23,902 nt of DNA from a virus. Positions 17,201 to 23,531 of the stretch are shown one piece after another. A program made the translations under genes and the position numbers. The notes beneath the pieces are model-generated. The model had not been told where the DNA came from, searched no databases, and was given only the letters and a program-made list of their open reading frames with translations. The stretch lies in IMG/VR virus record IMGVR_UViG_3300025769_010750, positions 1 through 23,902 of that record; one strand, given 5' to 3'. Within the stretch, counting starts at the first letter, position 1, and every line of letters starts with the position of its first letter.

Positions 17201-17644
17201 GGAAGATATGGAGCTTTCCCCCACACAGGAGACTTCTCAGGAGTGCTTGGACCAGCATATCAGATCTTTTCTCAAGGGTACAACTGTTCTGCTCCATTGT
17301 CCGCGATAGTTCCTGATGGATATGCAAACGCAAGTTCCATAGCCCCCGACTTACTTAAACTTAGCCTTGATAGTAATGGTGATGGAGTTAACGATAGTCT
17401 TTGGACTTCTGGCTTTTATTACTGCTCTGAGATGCTGGAAGAGAATCCAACACAATGTATTTTGGAAGAATCAGCAGCAGATATGTTTGCAAATGCCAGA
17501 AACGCCAGCGTGGGATTAGGGGGAAGGCCCAGAAAAACTACAATTTACAGTGATAGCACGGATAGAGACGGGGAGTCCTATCCTGGCGATCAAATAGGAG
17601 GCTTTAAATCATCCTCTATCTTTGACCTTTCGAGGGATAACTAA
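14207..17644 (+). CDS. Parallel beta-helix tail fibre/spike-like protein
   Basis: A 1145-residue protein, likely a trimeric or monomeric fibre or tailspike. Residues 27-56 contain FYNWEQDNVPLYDLEE, a motif shared with the next gene and a candidate anchor. Residues about 280-710 consist of short recurring rungs such as GIEVNNSKVLIENCAA, GFKFVNSDVTLSRSAF, GFVLENSKLRGG and GIVLNNSYIELKG, with Asn-Ser turns typical of right-handed parallel beta-helices (pectate-lyase-like fold). No lyase or glycosidase catalytic set is evident to me, so enzymatic activity on host polysaccharide is possible but not shown. Residues 1055-1063 read DSNGDGVND, a DxNxDGxxD calcium-binding loop of the dockerin/thrombospondin-3 type. 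The start is one base after the previous stop, without a strong ribosome binding site, and the end overlaps the next ATG by one base (TAATG). A perfect 14-bp inverted repeat lies in its 3' third. Confidence 0.78.
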   Translation: MAFNKDDVYTSSGSVVLFNSWTPYVSKFDTSTFYNWEQDNVPLYDLEERTYELWEQGGFATSAGVPGIALTVSADTPELTLQQNTNIFVDVSSAIAAIPKVVRFPVLIEVGNFGDLGPLELHNFRIEEEGSIEIINRNFARTYNASSDVRAVATPSVGEYLQAPTQISSLDLSNSLRDTSCVHISTSVLSGTGDPRFNQVNSVFFPSHSLRSTPLAVTLADGNFRTGTVNEFSPNVFENFTTDQTIPTTDLSSLDSNILANLKRPQVSVSDALGGNVYGNSCSKITVKNCDGPIYIRNFFVNSENLEKTGIEVNNSKVLIENCAAVRAKEAGFKFVNSDVTLSRSAFSYRNYTLGDPATTREADLGIGFHLINSEVLVSSLPLDVGSTSVGDVGAEGRDATVVASRNTKGFVLENSKLRGGVKRTSGSNPATGGVVCSELNTSAGIVLNNSYIELKGLIDIYANDEGIVSENSFIKYENLTVDGNQKNGLKSLTSTTIFDSDTILDDTNRKQLEFSGNSVHVDLRGGSTFGFELKTSVPQVYGNSFFRNAFGGSPAVYASDNSNVDLVKPFIDVTDVDNGTVNAQQVYYGRAIKATNGSVASLNGASTGATLLLGPAAYPTQRVMAGACAENNSTINFHGPTAVAQFGVDVLAKDNSVTNFEPRRIKGSYAPDSLSFDLSAAENHTTVELHSTRSCIVAQKNSTINMRDLGAFPGNWGSTPSGIAILDRVSYSLPLSGDVSGGSMQFFSNPQDAAKIAAETLNSVGALTTPLIPTKSGRTNTLLINDGGYQSPNYTTRQGISFGGVCLRAVEDSLVNVQNVHFPVPVNGSPADGLYYDTSGEECNQFNIWNIADSSRLNASYVSLSGMHPIDCIQHGPSAIYTSSVDLTSTDEVVARGAPPKTPDTGSLSILDAFGAGSAVWIIPSGVDVNSEFDRFYPVSGDVNFETAEALSQAGINYSGTAAYTFGVSGAFNNRGFFRLYWSPKASARLLQSDLSGGRYGAFPHTGDFSGVLGPAYQIFSQGYNCSAPLSAIVPDGYANASSIAPDLLKLSLDSNGDGVNDSLWTSGFYYCSEMLEENPTQCILEESAADMFANARNASVGLGGRPRKTTIYSDSTDRDGESYPGDQIGGFKSSSIFDLSRDN
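16853..16887 (+). repeat. Perfect 14-bp inverted repeat inside the beta-helix gene
   Basis: ACTTCATCTGTAGA and TCTACAGATGAAGT are exact reverse complements separated by seven bases (TTTAACT). The left arm begins on a codon boundary and the element encodes residues 883-894 (TSSVDLTSTDEV). It would form a stable mRNA hairpin or a DNA cruciform. An exact match of this length so close together is unlikely by chance in 24 kb. Confidence 0.85.
17369..17395 (+). other. Calcium-binding loop (DxNxDGxxD) in the beta-helix protein
   Basis: The codons spell DSNGDGVND. Asp, Asn and Asp at alternating positions with a Gly and a final Asp fit the dockerin/EF-hand-like loop seen in extracellular calcium-binding repeats. 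Only one copy is visible, so it would be an isolated site near the C-terminal domain. Confidence 0.55.
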
Positions 17645-20280
17645 TGGCAGAGCAAATTTACGAAGAGAGTGTTTACAGTTTCACTGACCCTGTAAGATTA
17701 TTTAAAGCAAATGATCCTTACTATTTTGAGGTTGACAATATTCCTCTTAAGCAATTACAAGAGAACTGTCTTTGGTTAAAAGATCAGATCAGAAGAGATG
17801 TTCTAAAGATTAGCAATGTTAAAAGAGTAGACATTGAAGAACTAAGACCTTACGCTGGAGGTGGAGATAGAATTGTTAGAGTAAAGCCGGGCAGGTTTAC
17901 AGCTAGAATTAATGATGCTGCTACAAAAACACCTTTGGCTTACCTCAGAAAAATTTTGGGTTTGGAGATTGGTGAGGTTGATGTTTATGAAGCTGCTCTT
18001 CCAAACCCAGGGACGTTTAGTTCAGAAACAGAAAGTGCTGCCAATGCCCTTCTAGTAGATGCCTTGGACACATTTAAATCTAGACTAGCAGAAGACTCCT
18101 TAGCATTAAATGGTTTGGGTGAGAGGTCATTTACTTGGCCTATGATTACACCTGACCGACCAATAGATCAAAACGGAGTAACCGTGTCCACCCAAGCGGA
18201 CTCTGGGGCTTTAGGCTACGAGAGTCCTGGTGGTGGTCAAGCAGCAGAGCTTGTGCCAATGATTATTACTGAGGCTTTGGTTTGGGCGAAAGCTAGGAAC
18301 GCCGTATCAGATAGAATTACTCTAACGACTTACGATTACAACAACCCGTTCAACGGGTTTGCTACCCTGCCTAAGACCGATTCATTCTTCATTAGAGCTT
18401 GGAGAGGCGTAGCTAGAACTGCAATCGTAGACGTTCCTGAGGAATTAACAATTGAAGTCCCTAACTTCGATGATGACGATTTTAATTACATCGACGAGAA
18501 CGGAGACGAAGCCAGAGTTGATAATGTTTATAACAGGATCGACATGGTTTTCATTTACAGTAAGCCTATTGACGCTAGTTCTACCACTGTGCTTAAGGGT
18601 TCGGGTAAGGAGGTGATCACAGCCCCAACTCTAGGCATTGTAAGGGGTGCAGGAATCAAGGCCAACCTTGAAGGCACCACAAATTACAGGGAAGAGTATC
18701 TTCAAAGTACAGGCGATGATCACAAGATCATGGCTTCTCCAGGAGATACTGAGAATGAGAACATTGGGTTTACTGCTGCCTCAGCTAATGACATAGCTTT
18801 TGATGTCAGAGGTAGCTTCCCTGCTCCTGATGACCTTCTAAATATTGCTCCACTGCTCTCTGAGCAATTAGAGGCTAACGCCTTTGAGTTAGTAGGACAA
18901 TCCATTCTCCCCGTAGCGTATGTGTGGGTCACCAGGGGCTCTTCTGTAGTTTCTACAACTGATGTTATTGATATTCGACCTTTGTTTAGAACTGCGGAAC
19001 TAAGCTACAATGAGCGAGCGGGTATTGCCGCTGCTCTACCTCAACTATCCTTAGCTAATCCTGCCGTGGGTAAAGCTCAAATGGATTATGAGTTAAAGCG
19101 TCAGTACGATTCTATTAATGCTAGACTTCAAAACTTAGAAGTAGAATCGGAAGCAGGTCCCCCACAAGGAATGAGAACAATTGCCGCTGGGTATGTTTTC
19201 GGTGGATGGAACTTTGGCCCTGAGGGTGCCATGTATGATTTTTACAGAAAAGTATTCTCTCAGGATTTAAATCCAGACAACGATTCAGAAGCTGCTATTA
19301 AGGATTATATAAAACAAAAGTACGGATTGTCTAGAACAGGGTTCGAAGTTCCTGCTTATCCCGATTGGGATTTAGCAGAGTGGGCGCTGCTAAATACAGA
19401 CTTAACTGAAGTAGGTAGATTTCCTAACGACTATATAAACACTTTCTTTTCTCAATACGGAAACTTGGATAATACTAGTGTGGCAGATGGCAGCATTGTC
19501 GCAGGAGCGGCAAAAGAATTTGTTGGACCGGATGGATTAAACTCCTCAGAAGAACCCCCCGCCAGACAAATTCAATTCAATAACGCCACAATGGCTTCAC
19601 AAAGTTCAGATAGTAACTCCGGCTCGGCAGCAAATCGGCTCAACGGACAAAGAGTTCACTTTAGCTTTATTAAAAAACGAATAGAGTTTGATAGAGAAGC
19701 ATATCCGGGTATGATTGATTATACTATAGACATAGACTTTGTTAACAGTATTCCTCAAATTTCAGGTGCCCGTGGAGATGATGGGGGCCTTGGGTTTGGC
19801 GGCAGCCAAGGAACTAATTATAATAACCTAGCTCCTAATGCAACAGAAGAAGCAAGGTACATTGGAAACTGGGTAGAAAAAGGAGAGGATTATTTCATAA
19901 TTTATGTGGCGTTTGCAACGCACGATATAGCGACTGGAGGAGGCAGCACCTTTTTTGGAAGCAACTATGGACCCCTTGTACCTGCACCTCATACAATTTC
20001 TACGGGTAGTCAGTCAGTTAGCCTTAGTGAAAGAGGTGGAGAAAGGTTTAGTTCTTTCGTAGTTCCTGTGGAGGATATTCTAAGATCTAACCCCAACCCG
20101 CAGTCCTCAATATTTGGTTCGACTTCGAGAAGGTTTAGCGGTTACTTAGGAAACCCTAGATTGGGTAAGTGTACTTATCCTACCATTACATGGTCTATGA
20201 AGTCGGTCTCGCAGGAAGATGCTAACTTCTTCTACGGGAACCTAAACTCCAACAATGTAATTACTCTTAATCAAAGCTAA
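17644..20280 (+). CDS. Large virion protein sharing the DN-[VI]-PL N-terminal motif
   Basis: An 878-residue structural protein of unrecognised family. Residues 25-45 (PYYFEVDNIPLKQLQENCLW) parallel residues 32-54 of the beta-helix protein upstream; both have an aromatic pair, an acidic residue, then DN-[VI]-PL-x-x-L and a Leu/Trp helix. Residues about 65-300 contain a beta-rich domain that includes RIVRVKPGRFTARIND and a Pro-rich strand; residues about 395-450 end in VAYVWVTRGS then TTDVIDIRPLFR. Residues about 477-500 are a short charged helix (MDYELKRQYDSINARLQNLE), a likely coiled-coil, after which a separate C-terminal region (AAGYVFGGWNFGPEG onward) begins. No enzyme motif is seen. The ATG overlaps the upstream TAA by one base. 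It may be a fibre adaptor or a decoration protein of the baseplate rim; this is inference from the shared motif and position. Confidence 0.72.
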   Translation: MAEQIYEESVYSFTDPVRLFKANDPYYFEVDNIPLKQLQENCLWLKDQIRRDVLKISNVKRVDIEELRPYAGGGDRIVRVKPGRFTARINDAATKTPLAYLRKILGLEIGEVDVYEAALPNPGTFSSETESAANALLVDALDTFKSRLAEDSLALNGLGERSFTWPMITPDRPIDQNGVTVSTQADSGALGYESPGGGQAAELVPMIITEALVWAKARNAVSDRITLTTYDYNNPFNGFATLPKTDSFFIRAWRGVARTAIVDVPEELTIEVPNFDDDDFNYIDENGDEARVDNVYNRIDMVFIYSKPIDASSTTVLKGSGKEVITAPTLGIVRGAGIKANLEGTTNYREEYLQSTGDDHKIMASPGDTENENIGFTAASANDIAFDVRGSFPAPDDLLNIAPLLSEQLEANAFELVGQSILPVAYVWVTRGSSVVSTTDVIDIRPLFRTAELSYNERAGIAAALPQLSLANPAVGKAQMDYELKRQYDSINARLQNLEVESEAGPPQGMRTIAAGYVFGGWNFGPEGAMYDFYRKVFSQDLNPDNDSEAAIKDYIKQKYGLSRTGFEVPAYPDWDLAEWALLNTDLTEVGRFPNDYINTFFSQYGNLDNTSVADGSIVAGAAKEFVGPDGLNSSEEPPARQIQFNNATMASQSSDSNSGSAANRLNGQRVHFSFIKKRIEFDREAYPGMIDYTIDIDFVNSIPQISGARGDDGGLGFGGSQGTNYNNLAPNATEEARYIGNWVEKGEDYFIIYVAFATHDIATGGGSTFFGSNYGPLVPAPHTISTGSQSVSLSERGGERFSSFVVPVEDILRSNPNPQSSIFGSTSRRFSGYLGNPRLGKCTYPTITWSMKSVSQEDANFFYGNLNSNNVITLNQS

Positions 20281-20282
20281 GG

Positions 20283-23200
20283 ATGTCTGAGACTACGTTC
20301 GGTTGCGGAGACTTCCTACCAGGAAGAGGCCCATTTAACTTCCCTGATTTTATTGAGGGCGGTAATGTTAATGACCCTGATCCGCCCGATCCTGATCCTC
20401 CTGGAACTAAGACTGAAGCTGACCCAACTGATCCTCCTGTTGTTGTAGACCCAGGTGGGGGTGGTCCTGCCGCCCTTCCTGGAGGACCCACAACTATTCC
20501 TCCAGGGGGTGGAGGTGGAGGAGGTGGTCCAGGAACCCCTATAACGCCCGCTCCTGGCCCGGCAGGTCCTGTACGCCCAGGAGGTCCTACCTCTCCAGGC
20601 CCATCAATACCAGGGGCTCCAGCAGCACCCCCTAACCCGAAAGAATGCCGTTGTGTCATTAACGAGAATAGGATTAGTGTTAATTATAACGTAAGATTTG
20701 ATGGTACTAGGGTATGGAATATTACGTTTAATCAAAAATGCGTAAGACAGCCCATAGGAACACCTAACACTACGCAAACAGTCATAGATGATTTTATTGC
20801 CACCCTTCCACTTGGAGGCGAATTATCTATAGAAGGTACAGGTTTCGGCTATGAGAACTGTAATACAGGAACTACTACAGCCCCTAGATGTAACGGAGAA
20901 TGTCCAGCTATTAGTGCTAGATATACTATTCCGGCAATCCCCGATCCCCCGGCCCCAGGCCCCCCTGCAATTAACCCCGGCGAAGAGCCGCCGGGTCCTC
21001 GACCAATAAGTCCTCAGCCTAAGCCCACAGGAGGTGGCGGCGGTCCCTTTACGCCTATAGGTGGTGGACCATCTGCTCCAGCCCCAAGTAATCCTGGAGG
21101 GGGTGGTGGAGGAGGAGGTGTGGTTAGCGCAGGTCCTCAAAGCCCCGGCCCAGGCCCTGTGCGACCCGGTATTACTAATGCTGGACCACAGGACCCCATA
21201 GAACCTATATCTCCTGGAGGTGGAGGCAATGGGTATACTCCCTTAGACGATTTACCTTCCGCTCCTCCTCCTAGCGTTCCTGGCGGTGGTGGAGGTGGCG
21301 GTGGTAGTGGCCCAAGCAGTGCTGGCCCCCAAGGACCCGCTGCGCCCGCAGTTCCGGCTGATCCCGGCGGCAACACTGGGGGAGGTGGCGGTGGAGAGCC
21401 TATAGGCAATCTCCCTGAAAAAGATCCTACAGGTGGCTTTAATTTTGTTGGAGGAGGTGTTGTAGGTAGAAGCACAAGAGATACCCTTGATAATGCAATA
21501 AATTCTTTGGAATCAGTTAGCTCAATAAACTTAAGTGATCCAAAGATATCTAAAGAAATACTGGCTCGACGACCCTCTGGTTTTGAGGATGAAGAAATTT
21601 TCTTTGACGATACTCCTGAAAAATCAGTATTTGTTGAAAACACAAGTAAGGTTACTGACATCTTCGCCAGGGTCATAGACAATAATATTCTTTACCTTTT
21701 ACAAAACCAGTCTAACTTTGGTGACTGGGAAAGTAAGAGAGCTGGAGGAGTTACTCCTGATACTGTTTACAGAAGCCTTAACGAAGAGACAAAAGAAATA
21801 CTATCCACTATACTAAATTATGATCGTTCTCCTATAAATAAGACTCAAATATATAACATGATAGGAACCAGAATTCTTGATGGAACTATAGCTAAAATTA
21901 CTAAAGGGAGCTTGCGTGTATTAGCGGAAGGCAGCAAGAAGGAAACACCTTTAGAAATTACTAGAAGTAAATCAGATATTGTAAATGAGACTATAGCGTT
22001 GGCACTTGTTGAGAGAGGTTTTTATCCTCTAGAGCCAAATAAGTCTCTAGGCAAAGCAGCAGAGACGTTAAAAAATCAAAAAATTCTTTCTAGCGACATT
22101 GACAGATTTATCTCTGTTACATTGGGGGGAGAAGAGCAAAGATATTATGTTAATGATGACGATACTTTTATTGGCAGAAGCACCTTATCGCTACAGGACG
22201 GGGAATATTTTGACGTTACCATAGGTGGAGAAACAACCAGACTTTACGCTCAGTCAGAAAAAGATCATGCGTATTTTGTACCAGAAAAAACAAGGCAAAT
22301 TGCTATAAAAATTTTAGGGGGAGATCCAGGCAGAACCCTCTCTGTTAGTGGAGATCCGTCAGGTATTGAATTAGACTACTCTCTCAACACACCAAGGGAA
22401 AATATTTACTTCCTTAGTTGTGTGTTAAGTTCAATAACCACGAGCCCAGACCTGTCAAACAACAGACATTTAAAGCAGTCTAGGGCACAATATGATTTAG
22501 TCAGTCTTAGGAATATAAATGAGATAAATGAATATATTAAGTATAAAAATAATCATCAAACTTTTATTTTGGACGATGAAGATTTGATTTTAGATTATGT
22601 CGAGAGGGACGGTAAGTTATTTTTAAATCAAACGGATATCATTGTGGACTCCCCAAAAGAAAACAAAACTCTGCCCCTACTGACACGGCAGATCCCCTGG
22701 TATATTCTGCTTTATCCAACTAATAAGACGGAAAATAACCCCTTTAATGGTAAATCCCAAATAACAAACATAACTCCGTCATCCACGTCAACTTCGGGAA
22801 GTATAACTAGACAATTAAAAACAAAAACTAGTATTGTTCCTGCTTTTAGAAACTCATTCAACCAGTTTATTAGTACAGAATTAGTTGGAAGAGGAGCTAA
22901 AGATGTTTTAGAACAGCCTACGAACCAAGCTAGAATAAACAAGTTAAACCTAACTAATAAAATTATTAACTCTGGTTACGTTAATTCTAATAAGGAAGAG
23001 GTAGCGGCAGCAGACTACTCACCCAATAGAAGTAAAACTGGGTACAGATTATTATCAGAAATTATAAAGGAACTAGATACTAATTATCTTTTAGGGCTTA
23101 ATGGTATAGGTAAATCAGTCACTGAGTTTGATGTGCTATCTAGGCTTAAGTTTAGAGAATTTAATATTCTGTCTAGATTAGAAAGTTTTAATAATATTAA

Positions 23201-23444
23201 AAACGCTATATTTAATGGAAGCATCAACAAAGTTAAAGTTATCCCAGGCACAAAGTTTGCCGACTCTAAACTAGCTATCAGAAAGACACAATTAGTTCGT
23301 AGAAAGTCTTCGGCTCCTGCTGAAGATCAGTTTCCAGAAATCAAGTCAACTAATTTTAATAGATCTATTAGTCCACCCACTGTTGACAGCCCACCTGATT
23401 TTGCTCCATTCGAACCTCCCACGCCGCCCACAGCACTACCGTAA
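20283..23444 (+). CDS. Gly/Pro-rich modular virion-associated protein with cysteine insert
   Basis: A 1053-residue protein not recognised from any family. Residues 1-30 are a short conserved-looking head. Residues 31-120 and 219-383 are Gly/Pro-rich and disordered, with runs of seven or eight glycines and acidic-proline repeats (DPDPPDPDPP). Between them, residues 121-218 form a compact beta-rich insert with six cysteines (122, 124, 153, 193, 203, 207; another Cys at 8). Residues about 390-1015 are ordinary mixed alpha/beta sequence, starting with charged helices (for example TLDNAINSLESV) and including ISVTLGGEEQRYYVNDDD and DGEYFDVTIGGETTRLYA, which look like two copies of a small beta-hairpin. 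The last 25 residues are Pro-rich again. The gene is two bases after the previous stop, with only AGG directly against the ATG. It is the last gene before the only sizeable gap. A long, flexible virion protein is likely; its place in the particle is unknown. Confidence 0.75.
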   Translation: MSETTFGCGDFLPGRGPFNFPDFIEGGNVNDPDPPDPDPPGTKTEADPTDPPVVVDPGGGGPAALPGGPTTIPPGGGGGGGGPGTPITPAPGPAGPVRPGGPTSPGPSIPGAPAAPPNPKECRCVINENRISVNYNVRFDGTRVWNITFNQKCVRQPIGTPNTTQTVIDDFIATLPLGGELSIEGTGFGYENCNTGTTTAPRCNGECPAISARYTIPAIPDPPAPGPPAINPGEEPPGPRPISPQPKPTGGGGGPFTPIGGGPSAPAPSNPGGGGGGGGVVSAGPQSPGPGPVRPGITNAGPQDPIEPISPGGGGNGYTPLDDLPSAPPPSVPGGGGGGGGSGPSSAGPQGPAAPAVPADPGGNTGGGGGGEPIGNLPEKDPTGGFNFVGGGVVGRSTRDTLDNAINSLESVSSINLSDPKISKEILARRPSGFEDEEIFFDDTPEKSVFVENTSKVTDIFARVIDNNILYLLQNQSNFGDWESKRAGGVTPDTVYRSLNEETKEILSTILNYDRSPINKTQIYNMIGTRILDGTIAKITKGSLRVLAEGSKKETPLEITRSKSDIVNETIALALVERGFYPLEPNKSLGKAAETLKNQKILSSDIDRFISVTLGGEEQRYYVNDDDTFIGRSTLSLQDGEYFDVTIGGETTRLYAQSEKDHAYFVPEKTRQIAIKILGGDPGRTLSVSGDPSGIELDYSLNTPRENIYFLSCVLSSITTSPDLSNNRHLKQSRAQYDLVSLRNINEINEYIKYKNNHQTFILDDEDLILDYVERDGKLFLNQTDIIVDSPKENKTLPLLTRQIPWYILLYPTNKTENNPFNGKSQITNITPSSTSTSGSITRQLKTKTSIVPAFRNSFNQFISTELVGRGAKDVLEQPTNQARINKLNLTNKIINSGYVNSNKEEVAAADYSPNRSKTGYRLLSEIIKELDTNYLLGLNGIGKSVTEFDVLSRLKFREFNILSRLESFNNIKNAIFNGSINKVKVIPGTKFADSKLAIRKTQLVRRKSSAPAEDQFPEIKSTNFNRSISPPTVDSPPDFAPFEPPTPPTALP
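20643..20936 (+). other. Six-cysteine insert between Gly/Pro-rich segments
   Basis: Codons 121-218 encode a folded-looking segment opening ECRCVINENR, with beta-strands ISVNYNVRFDG and VWNITFNQKC and a closing C-x9-C-x3-C cluster. Even numbers of cysteines in an otherwise cysteine-poor protein suggest disulfides or a metal site. I recognise no domain family. Confidence 0.5.
21030..21332 (+). repeat. Two diverged Gly/Pro repeat cassettes in protein 20283-23444
   Basis: Residues 250-286 and 312-350 follow one plan: a Gly run, [FY]-T-P, PSAP, PS-x-P, eight glycines, then SAGPQ. A partial third copy (GGGGGGEPIGNLP) follows at residues 366-377. The plan suggests internal duplication of a roughly 60-residue unit. 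DNA identity is partial, so the duplication is not recent or has been shuffled by slippage. Confidence 0.65.
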
Positions 23445-23453
23445 CATTTTTTA

Positions 23454-23472
23454 AAACAAAAAACTTTTGTTT
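23454..23472 (+). terminator. Weak AT-only hairpin after the structural operon (possible terminator)
   Basis: AAACAAAA and TTTTGTTT flank a three-base loop, ten bases after the stop at 23444. The stem holds a single G-C pair and no strong U tract follows, so it would be a weak intrinsic terminator at best. Its position at the one real gene gap is the main support. Confidence 0.3.
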
Positions 23473-23483
23473 GGTTTGGCTCA

Positions 23484-23490
23484 CTAAATA
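23484..23490 (+). promoter_or_regulatory. Possible T4-type late promoter box (CTAAATA)
   Basis: CTAAATA resembles the T4 late -10 element TATAAATA and lies 41 bases before the ATG at 23532, in the only non-coding gap of the window. A transcript starting a few bases downstream would carry a leader of about 35 bases with an AGGA ribosome binding site. The motif is short and AT-rich, so it could be chance. Confidence 0.35.
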
Positions 23491-23520
23491 ACCTAGAGAT
23501 GAAAATCTTAACCTTTTTAT

Positions 23521-23524
23521 AGGA
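23521..23524 (+). promoter_or_regulatory. Ribosome binding site of the rightmost gene
   Basis: AGGA ends seven bases before the ATG at 23532, correct spacing for initiation. The adjoining TATAAT (23525-23530) sits too close to the ATG to serve as a -10 box for this gene unless the message were leaderless. Confidence 0.55.
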
Positions 23525-23531
23525 TATAATT

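Noticed and set aside
18340-18360. AACCCGTT/AACGGGTT palindrome in the gene at 17644-20280
   Set aside because: Eight-base arms around a single base are expected by chance in a window this size and it lies within coding sequence without context.
14207-20280. Diversity-generating retroelement or phase-variation target in the fibre genes
   Set aside because: No reverse transcriptase, template/variable repeat pair or invertase is seen in the window, and the 14-bp inverted repeat is too close-spaced to enclose an invertible segment.
20440-20640. True collagen-like domain (Gly-X-Y triplets)
   Set aside because: Gly does not recur every third residue for more than a few triplets; the region is made of poly-Gly runs and irregular Pro-Gly pairs, so a collagen triple helix is not expected.
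20267-20659. Antisense open frame with collagen-like Gly-Pro repeats and a poly-proline run
   Set aside because: It is the mirror of the Gly/Pro-rich coding sequence: GGN and CCN codons are complementary, so the reverse strand is also Gly/Pro-rich. There is no ribosome binding site and it overlaps two sense genes.
21137-21682. 181-codon antisense open frame under the Gly/Pro-rich gene
   Set aside because: Its proline-rich part is the complement of the glycine tracts and the remainder is the complement of ordinary coding sequence. Nothing supports expression.
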